Origin: Flavobacteriaceae bacterium PS02293
GTDB taxonomy: Bacteria; Bacteroidota; Bacteroidia; Flavobacteriales; Weeksellaceae
Direction: 5' to 3'
DNA length: 64,000 nt
Assembly (NCBI GenBank): GCA_029960045.1
Contig: JASCOV010000009.1
Coordinates: forward strand, 1 to 64,000
The first letter of the stretch is position 1, and each line of letters begins with the position of its first letter. The position numbers and the translations under genes are program-made. This document shows positions 58,492 through 64,000 of this stretch, in pieces. Under the pieces are notes generated by a model. It ran no database searches, was not told the origin of the DNA, and saw only the letters and a list, made by a program, of their open reading frames with translations.

Positions 58492-59520
58492 TTACTGCGG
58501 ATTTCCCAAAAACCATTCCACAAATTTTTTTATGCCATTTTGGAAGTTTGTGCTTGGCAAATAGCCTATTAATGTCCGAGCTTTGGTAATATCGGCATTT
58601 GTTTTTAGAACATCTCCAGGTTGCATTGGCAGCATTTTTTTGATTGCTTTTTTTCCAATTGAATCTTCCAGGGTTGTGAGCATTTCGCTTAGCGTAATCA
58701 CTTCGCTTTCTCCGAGATTGATGATTTCATAAACATTATCATTAGTCTCAAGATATTTGATTGATTTTAAAATACCATCGATAATATCATCAATGAAAGT
58801 ATAATCTCTAGCTGTGGAACCATCGCCGTAGAAAGGGATTTCTTGATTTTCTAAAATCAGTTTCGTGAATTTGTGAATTGCCAAATCCGGCCTTTGCCTT
58901 GGTCCATAAACCGTGAAAAACCTCAACAAAATCATATCTATATGATAAAGGCTGTGGTAAACGTGACCGATGACTTCACCACATTTTTTGGTTGCTGCGT
59001 AAGGAGAAATTGGATTGTCAACATTATCGATTTCTGAAAACGGAATTTTCTCATTATTCCCATAAACACTTGATGATGAAGCGCAAACGAATTTTTTGAT
59101 TCCAAATTCTTTACATAATTCCCAAAGATTCTGAGTACCTCTTATGTTAACCTCCTCGTATTCCAACGGTTTTTCAATAGAGGGACGAACACCTGCTAAA
59201 GCCGCTAAATGAATTACTAAATCAATTTTATGATTTTTGAAAATCTCTTCTAATTCTTTTTTGTCCCGAATGTCTTGATAATAAAGTTGATATTTGACTG
59301 ATTTTGTTTCAGTTGATAATATCTGAATATCAGTTTCTTTATCCGAAAAATTAAAATTGGATTTTGAACCTAAAGATTCTAAAGTATTTTGAACTTTAAT
59401 TTTATAATCATAAAAACCATCGAAGTTGTCAATATTAATGACAGAATGTCCATTTTTCAAAAGTTGTTCTACCAAATGAGAACCGATAAAGCCACTTCCG
59501 CCAGTGATAAGATAATTCAT
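58492..59520 (-). CDS. NAD-dependent sugar-nucleotide epimerase/dehydratase
   Basis: A 342-residue extended short-chain dehydrogenase. It starts MNYLITGGSGFIGSHLVEQL with the Rossmann G-x-x-G-x-x-G. The catalytic Ser/Tyr/Lys set is in CASSSSVYGN and SPYAATKKCGEV. FFTVYGPRQRPDLAIHKF is typical of UDP-glucuronate/UDP-galactose 4-epimerase-like enzymes (CapI/WbpP type). It could supply uronic or hexosamine sugars for surface polysaccharide, but no glycosyltransferase cluster is adjacent. ATG at 59520 is preferred to one at 59556, since the Rossmann fold begins there. Monocistronic. Confidence 0.88.
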   Translation of the reverse strand: MNYLITGGSGFIGSHLVEQLLKNGHSVINIDNFDGFYDYKIKVQNTLESLGSKSNFNFSDKETDIQILSTETKSVKYQLYYQDIRDKKELEEIFKNHKIDLVIHLAALAGVRPSIEKPLEYEEVNIRGTQNLWELCKEFGIKKFVCASSSSVYGNNEKIPFSEIDNVDNPISPYAATKKCGEVIGHVYHSLYHIDMILLRFFTVYGPRQRPDLAIHKFTKLILENQEIPFYGDGSTARDYTFIDDIIDGILKSIKYLETNDNVYEIINLGESEVITLSEMLTTLEDSIGKKAIKKMLPMQPGDVLKTNADITKARTLIGYLPSTNFQNGIKKFVEWFLGNPQ

Positions 59521-59557
59521 AACATCAATTGTAATGCGAAGATAAGAATTAAACAAA

Positions 59558-59587
59558 AAAAGAATCTCTTAATTAGGAGATTCTTTT
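59558..59587 (-). terminator. terminator after the T9SS cargo gene
   Basis: AAAAGAATCTC (59558-59568) pairs perfectly with GAGATTCTTTT (59577-59587), in the minus-strand orientation leading into T. Confidence 0.75.
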
Positions 59588-59605
59588 AATATTGATAGGT
59601 TAATA

Positions 59606-60418
59606 TTACTTAATGATAAATTTTTTGGATTCTACAACGCCGTTTTCCTCTACATTTATTACATAAGTTCCTTTAGAGAGCTGTGAAACGTTAACTTCTT
59701 TTTCCGTACCTCTGCTGATTACCAATCGTGCAGCAGAATCATAAACAGTTATCTTTTTAGTTTTATTGCTTTCAGAAGTAATGCAAATCACGCCATTAGT
59801 TACAATAGTTGGATAAATGTTGAAATGGTCTTTTTTAATATTATTTACAGACAAAGTTGCGTTTCCTATCAATTTAATATCATCAATTCTATAACCTATA
59901 TTAGAATTTACAGGATTGGTAAAACGAATTCGAAGATTTGCTGTTGCAGGAATAATTCCTGTTGCAGTAGCATATTCCCAAACAGAAGCGTTGGTAACGA
60001 TTCTTGAATATGATAACGTTGTCCAATTTGTTCCATCTTCGCTTACTTCTACTTTAGGAACGATGCTATTTCCAGTTACGCCATTGTAATGTCCAAAAGA
60101 CAAACTTAAGCTTTCGTATTGCAACGTATTGATTCCAGAAATAGTAAGAAATTTTTCAGGTGGAGTTGCAGTCGTTGTAGCACCCAGAAACAAACAGCCA
60201 GCTCCACTTGCTCCGGCGTAACCTGTGGAAGGAAACGTAGTTCTTATGTCAGAATTACCCGTGTAGTTTGTAGGAGAAGAGTTTTGAAAACCTGTGTAGG
60301 CTGTAACAAGAGTATTTGTAGTTCCTGTACCAGCGCCAAAATTTTCTGAATAGATTGTAGTTTGTGAATAAACAAAAGTTGTAGCTACAAATAGCAGCAA
60401 TGCATAAATATTTTTCAT
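59606..60418 (-). CDS. type IX secretion cargo protein with C-terminal sorting domain
   Basis: A 270-residue exported protein: signal peptide (about 1-19, MKNIYALLLF to VYSQ), a beta-sandwich region (about 20-190; IRFTNPVNSNIGYRIDDIKL is typical of choice-of-anchor or MAM-like domains), and a C-terminal type A sorting domain of about 75 residues (NIYPTIVTNGVICITSES, ITVYDSAARLVISRG, LSKGTYVINVEENGVVESKK). The sorting domain is removed during T9SS export. It is directly supported by PorW in the window. Binding or enzyme function is unknown. ATG at 60418 fits the signal peptide, with a -7 box 21 bases upstream. Confidence 0.85.
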   Translation of the reverse strand: MKNIYALLLFVATTFVYSQTTIYSENFGAGTGTTNTLVTAYTGFQNSSPTNYTGNSDIRTTFPSTGYAGASGAGCLFLGATTTATPPEKFLTISGINTLQYESLSLSFGHYNGVTGNSIVPKVEVSEDGTNWTTLSYSRIVTNASVWEYATATGIIPATANLRIRFTNPVNSNIGYRIDDIKLIGNATLSVNNIKKDHFNIYPTIVTNGVICITSESNKTKKITVYDSAARLVISRGTEKEVNVSQLSKGTYVINVEENGVVESKKFIIK

Positions 60419-60438
60419 AAAATGTATTTTAATTGCGA

Positions 60439-60446
60439 CAAATTTA
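60439..60446 (-). promoter_or_regulatory. putative promoter -7 box for the T9SS cargo gene
   Basis: Reads TAAATTTG on the minus strand, exact consensus, 20 bases before the ATG at 60418. Confidence 0.6.
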
Positions 60447-60597
60447 TTATTTAAAATTAAAACAGAAATAAACAAATGTTAATTTCTATTTTCTGCGAAA
60501 TAATTACAATCTTAATCCCTAAGTTATATTGATGATAACAATTAGAAATTGATTAATAATACTTACTTTTAATCCCAATTTCAAAATCAAAGACAAA

Positions 60598-61389
60598 ATG
60601 CAATTCTCCGGACAAATCCTAAAAATGATTTCTCAAAATGGACAGCCTATCCAATATTATCTGAATCTCAGAGGAGATATTATTAATATGAATCAGCTCT
60701 TCGGAAAAGAACTTCATATCAAACATATTGGTTATGAATGCGTGAACTGCGGAAGCGATGAGAAAATCTACCGAATGGGATTTTGTAAAAAATGCTTCTT
60801 CGAAAGTCCTTATGCGAGTGACACAATCATCCGTCCGGAACTTTCAACAGCACATCTTGGAATTGGCGAAAGAGATTTGGATGTGGAAAAACAAATCCAA
60901 TTGGTTCCACACATTGTGTATCTGGCTTACACAGGCGATGTAAAAGTGGGTGTAACCAGAGAAACTCAAATCCCGACAAGATGGATTGATCAAGGCGCAA
61001 CTTTCGCTTTGCCAATTGCAATCACGGAAAACAGATATGAAGCCGGAATGATTGAGGTCGAACTCAAAAAACACGTTGCCGACAAAACCAATCCGAAGAA
61101 AATGCTTGCCGATGACTATGAAGACACTTTGGATCTCATCGATTTTCGAAATAAAATTGCTGACTATTTTCCAAATGATTTTAAAAAATTTGCAGTGAGC
61201 GATCTGGATATTGTAAAGTTAGATTTTCCTTACGAGAAACCAGAGAAAGTCAATGTTTTTACGCTGGACAAAAAACCTGAATTCAATGGAGTTTTGAAGG
61301 GTATCAAAGGACAATATCTTGCTTTTGAAGGCGATGATTTTATTAATGTGAGAGGACACGAAGGTTATGTGGTGGAGTTGACGGTTTAA
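60598..61389 (+). CDS. DUF2797 protein with zinc ribbon
   Basis: A 263-residue cytosolic protein. Residues 46-66 contain a Cys4 pattern (GYECVNCGSDEKIYRMGFCK followed by KCF), a probable zinc ribbon. The middle part has HIVYLAYTGDVKVGVTRETQ and IPTRWIDQGA, which I recall as DUF2797, related to the GIY-YIG-like fold. Family function is unknown. It is followed by the AsmA-like gene after 43 bases. Confidence 0.82.
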   Translation: MQFSGQILKMISQNGQPIQYYLNLRGDIINMNQLFGKELHIKHIGYECVNCGSDEKIYRMGFCKKCFFESPYASDTIIRPELSTAHLGIGERDLDVEKQIQLVPHIVYLAYTGDVKVGVTRETQIPTRWIDQGATFALPIAITENRYEAGMIEVELKKHVADKTNPKKMLADDYEDTLDLIDFRNKIADYFPNDFKKFAVSDLDIVKLDFPYEKPEKVNVFTLDKKPEFNGVLKGIKGQYLAFEGDDFINVRGHEGYVVELTV

Positions 61390-61432
61390 AGTTGGAACGG
61401 TTTTTAGTAATCAATAAGTTAGAAAAAATTAG

Positions 61433-63442
61433 ATGAAAAAAACTTTAAAAGTTACCGGAATCGTTCTGGGAAGTATCTTGCTTCTCATCTTGATCGTGAA
61501 CATCGGATTCAGTCTTTGGCTCAAATATCAGCTTCCGGATTACATCAAAAACAAAACACCCTACGCAATCACTTACAAAACTTTGAATGTCGAGATTCTC
61601 AGCGGAAGTATCTCGGCGGAAGACATTTTGATTAAGTCAAAAAATCCAGATGATAAAAAAGTCTTGGCAATTGACGGATTTGTAGATGGTTTGAATGTCA
61701 GCAGATTAGGAATCATTGATTTAATTAAAAATAAAAAAATCAACACCAATTCTATTCGGTTGACAAACCCAAGACTTAAAATAAGATTGGCTCAGCCGAA
61801 AACCAAAGACTCCGTAAAAGAGCCAATGCCTTTCTTAATAAAGAATATTGATATAACAAAAGGAAATTTCGAAGTTATAAAGTCTGATGATTCAAAAATT
61901 TTCGCTGCAACAAACTTAAACCTCGACATCAAAAACTTAAGCCTGAGCGATAATCCAGACGAATTACCATTTGCGCTTGATAGTTATAAAATTACAGCAA
62001 AAGATTTTTTCGCCAGAATAAGTGATGTTTACACAATCAATTCTTCTGATGTGAAAACGAATAACGGGCAGTTGGAAATCAATGATTTTGAACTGAAATC
62101 TATTTTGGATTTTAAAGATTGGGAAAAGAGTTTCACGAAACAGAAAAGTCTTTTTAATATCAAAAGCAAGAAAATTTCATTTAATGATCTGGTTTTTGAT
62201 AAGACAAAACTGAATCTGAAAAACGCTCAATTTATGGATCCGGAATTCGTAATTCAAAACCGTGATCAGAAAATCGTTAAATCAAAAGATCTCAAAAAGA
62301 ATGGATTTAATCTGAACTTTACGAATATTGATATTAAAAATGGGAAATTATCAATATTAAAATCCAACGGCGAAAAATCTTTGTCACTTGCAAAATTTGA
62401 TGCGAATGTAAAGGATTTGGTAATGAATGAGGAAACCTCAAAAAACAAATTACCTTTCAAATTCAAAGACTATAAAATTGTTGGAAATACCTTTTTCTAC
62501 GATTCTGGAAAGTATTACAATATAAGTTTGTCAAGCTTTAAAATATCTTCGCAAGCTGTTGATTTGGTGAATTTTAAAATGATCTCTAAAATGTCTCGTG
62601 CTGAATTTGTAAGAACGATTCCGATGGAAGATGATCAATTCAATATTTCCGCAAATAGAATCCAGCTTTCTGGTGTTGATTGGACTTTTGAAAAAGAACT
62701 TGACCTTCATTTGAAATCGGCAAAACTCGACCAAGTTGATGCGAACATTTTCCGAAGCAAAATTCCGAAAGACAATCCGAAAGAAAAGTTACTTTATTCG
62801 AAAGTTCTAAGAACTATAAAATTTCCTTTAATTGTTGATAATCTTGATCTTGTTAACTCCAAATTGGTGTACGAAGAAGATAAACCGGACAACAATGGTC
62901 CCGGAAAAGTATTCTTTACAAATTTCGATATGAACGTCAAAAATCTTAATTCTAATAAAAAGAAAGGTGCAAACACGAGAGTTCCAATTGTGATCAATTG
63001 CAAGTTTATGGGCGTTTCTCCGATGAAAGTGAACTGGAACTTCAATACTTCTGATTTACGGGATAATTTTACGATTGGCGGCTATATCAATGACTTGCCG
63101 GCAGTCGATATTACACCTTTTATAAAACCTTATATGAATATTACGGCAACTGGAACGATCACAAGTCTCAATTATGATTTCAAAGGGAATAATGATATTA
63201 TGAATGGGAAATTCAAGATCACACATAAGGATTTGAAAGTGACGCTTCTAAATAAAAACACTAAAGAGAAAAAGAAATTTCTTTCCGGTGTTGCCAATCT
63301 ATTCGTCAAAAAAGATTCTCAGAAATTCCCAGAATCTGTCGACATCTATGTAGAAAGAAACAAGGAAAGGTCGTTCTTCAACTTTTATTGGAAAGGAATT
63401 GAGGATGGTTTGAAGAAAACTTTATTGATTATTAAAATTTAA
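61433..63442 (+). CDS. AsmA-like/DUF748 membrane-anchored envelope protein
   Basis: A 669-residue protein with one N-terminal transmembrane helix (about 8-30) and a long periplasmic part of repeated beta strands. Segments such as YAITYKTLNVEILSGSISAE near 45, IDIKNGKLSILKSNGEKSLS, LRDNFTIGGYINDLPAVDIT and ITATGTITSLNYDFKGN match the AsmA/DUF748 group. Members of this repeating beta-groove superfamily are thought to carry phospholipids between membranes. No C-terminal anchor is seen. It follows DUF2797 without a terminator; a stem lies after it. Confidence 0.75.
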   Translation: MKKTLKVTGIVLGSILLLILIVNIGFSLWLKYQLPDYIKNKTPYAITYKTLNVEILSGSISAEDILIKSKNPDDKKVLAIDGFVDGLNVSRLGIIDLIKNKKINTNSIRLTNPRLKIRLAQPKTKDSVKEPMPFLIKNIDITKGNFEVIKSDDSKIFAATNLNLDIKNLSLSDNPDELPFALDSYKITAKDFFARISDVYTINSSDVKTNNGQLEINDFELKSILDFKDWEKSFTKQKSLFNIKSKKISFNDLVFDKTKLNLKNAQFMDPEFVIQNRDQKIVKSKDLKKNGFNLNFTNIDIKNGKLSILKSNGEKSLSLAKFDANVKDLVMNEETSKNKLPFKFKDYKIVGNTFFYDSGKYYNISLSSFKISSQAVDLVNFKMISKMSRAEFVRTIPMEDDQFNISANRIQLSGVDWTFEKELDLHLKSAKLDQVDANIFRSKIPKDNPKEKLLYSKVLRTIKFPLIVDNLDLVNSKLVYEEDKPDNNGPGKVFFTNFDMNVKNLNSNKKKGANTRVPIVINCKFMGVSPMKVNWNFNTSDLRDNFTIGGYINDLPAVDITPFIKPYMNITATGTITSLNYDFKGNNDIMNGKFKITHKDLKVTLLNKNTKEKKKFLSGVANLFVKKDSQKFPESVDIYVERNKERSFFNFYWKGIEDGLKKTLLIIKI

Positions 63443-63448
63443 AAAAAC

Positions 63449-63480
63449 AAAACCCTTGATTTTCAATAGTCAAGGGTTTC
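63449..63480. terminator. terminator between convergent genes
   Basis: AAACCCTTGA (63450-63459) pairs perfectly with TCAAGGGTTT (63470-63479). It lies between the AsmA-like and small acidic protein genes and may serve both. Confidence 0.7.
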
Positions 63481-63500
63481 TTATATAAGTTGAGAAAAGA

Positions 63501-63845
63501 TTAAAAATCAAATTCTTCTTTTTCTTCGTCTTCTTCTATTTTTTTCAGAAATTCATCAAATTCTGGCCCTGCATAATTACTGTCGGCGCCGTAAGAATCT
63601 ATTATCATTGCTTTGTTTCCATAAACATCTTGCAAAAGATATAATGCGACATTGTCTCCTGGATCACTTGCGCCTTCAAATCTATATGTACGGATAATCT
63701 TCAAATCTTCCGGTTTATAGACAATTCCTTCATCTCGCAACACAAATTTTTTGTCCTCATTCATTAGAATTTCTTTGGTAATTCCTTTTTGTCTTAGCTT
63801 TTCCATCACTTCCGAGAGAGTCAGCATTGGCTTTGGATGATTCAT
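63501..63845 (-). CDS. small acidic protein of unknown function
   Basis: A 114-residue protein without signal peptide, starting MNHPKPMLTLSEVMEKLRQK. From memory, similar Flavobacteriia proteins are labelled phosphoribosylpyrophosphate synthetase in databases, but nothing in the sequence suggests that enzyme. Residues 30-90 look like a mixed fold with FEGASDPGDNVALYLLQD and GNKAMIIDSYGADS, and the tail (about 95-114) is highly acidic. No exact -7 box lies upstream. Confidence 0.65.
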   Translation of the reverse strand: MNHPKPMLTLSEVMEKLRQKGITKEILMNEDKKFVLRDEGIVYKPEDLKIIRTYRFEGASDPGDNVALYLLQDVYGNKAMIIDSYGADSNYAGPEFDEFLKKIEEDEEKEEFDF

Positions 63846-63897
63846 AATGGTATTTTTTTGATTGATAATAAACTTTAATCAAATCACGAACCAAAAA

Positions 63898-63928
63898 AAG
63901 ACCTTACAATTGTAAAGTCTTAAAAAAA
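63898..63928 (-). terminator. terminator-like stem near the window end
   Basis: AAGAC-TTACAA pairs with TTGTAA-GTCTT around a single mismatch (63898-63921), followed by A/T tracts. Because the nearest open end lies on its right on the minus strand, it probably ends a gene starting beyond the window. Confidence 0.55.
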
Positions 63929-63979
63929 TAAAAGTTATGAAAAATTAAATTATCCTTCTCTTAAGAAGATCGAGATAAA

Positions 63980-64000
63980 TTACTTGTTAGCTTTAAAACG
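63980..64000 (-). other. possible 3' end of a minus-strand gene
   Basis: On the minus strand the last 21 bases read RFKANK and a TAA stop. Together with the terminator-like stem at 63898-63928 this suggests the end of a gene lying mostly outside the window. Too short to identify. Confidence 0.3.

Noticed and set aside
1..64000. CRISPR array, tRNA or rRNA genes
   Set aside because: I looked for regular repeat-spacer arrays, tRNA cloverleaf 3' ends and conserved rRNA segments and found none.

Overview
The window looks like a contiguous chromosomal segment of a Flavobacteriia bacterium of the Weeksellaceae, most like Chryseobacterium. The evidence is its low GC, the type IX secretion genes (a PorW/SprE-like lipoprotein and a cargo protein with a C-terminal sorting domain), the GLPGLI, DUF3078, DUF4296 and DUF6266 families, MnSOD, tryptophanase, and many Bacteroidota-type promoters (-7 box TAnnTTTG) placed 10-30 bases before start codons. 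I saw no rRNA, tRNA, CRISPR array, insertion sequence or prophage.

Layout. 0.1-8.2 kb: a DUF6266 gene; a polyprenol-phosphate sugar synthase, DUF4296 lipoprotein, tgt and LptF/G permease run; a leucine-rich-repeat orphan; birA divergent from rsfS-ftsH. 8.3-10.5 kb: LUD protein, cdsA and psd (phosphatidylethanolamine synthesis). 10.6-15.9 kb: a secreted hydrolase, a tail-fibre-like exported protein, a DoxX protein and lon. 16.1-19.2 kb: an AT-rich four-gene operon resembling the Bacillus sdpABC killing-factor genes plus a possible immunity gene, divergent from a small XRE regulator with a perfect 28-bp palindrome at its promoter. 19.2-29.6 kb: sufS, sodA, a mutL-rhomboid-phosphatase-lipoprotein operon, an acyltransferase, miaE, DUF502 and tnaA, with three intergenic repeat elements. 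29.6-38.4 kb: porW/sprE, maf, kdsC, a GLPGLI protein with its TonB-type receptor, and a cupin/JmjC protein. 38.4-41.2 kb: a three-gene exported operon containing a TlpA-like thioredoxin, beside two paralogous XRE regulators. 41.3-48.7 kb: gdhA, dprA, an active-type rhomboid, two DUF3078 proteins, msrA and a ROK kinase. 48.7-54.9 kb: two TonB receptors and a PepSY protein, probably for iron uptake. 55-64 kb: secA, DUF2795, a sugar-nucleotide epimerase, a T9SS cargo protein, DUF2797, an AsmA-like protein and a small acidic protein.

How the genes work together. Most of the window is housekeeping: envelope lipids and LPS (cdsA, psd, kdsC, lptF/G), protein quality control (ftsH, lon), secretion (secA, porW), tRNA modification (tgt, miaE), repair and uptake (mutL, dprA) and redox defence (sodA, msrA). 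The accessory material is concentrated in the Sdp-like operon and in the exported cysteine-containing operon with paired regulators. Several conserved proteins have lost family-typical residues: one rhomboid lacks its catalytic Ser and His, MutL lacks the endonuclease motif, Tgt and the ROK kinase lack their zinc cysteines, and SecA lacks the C-terminal zinc tail.
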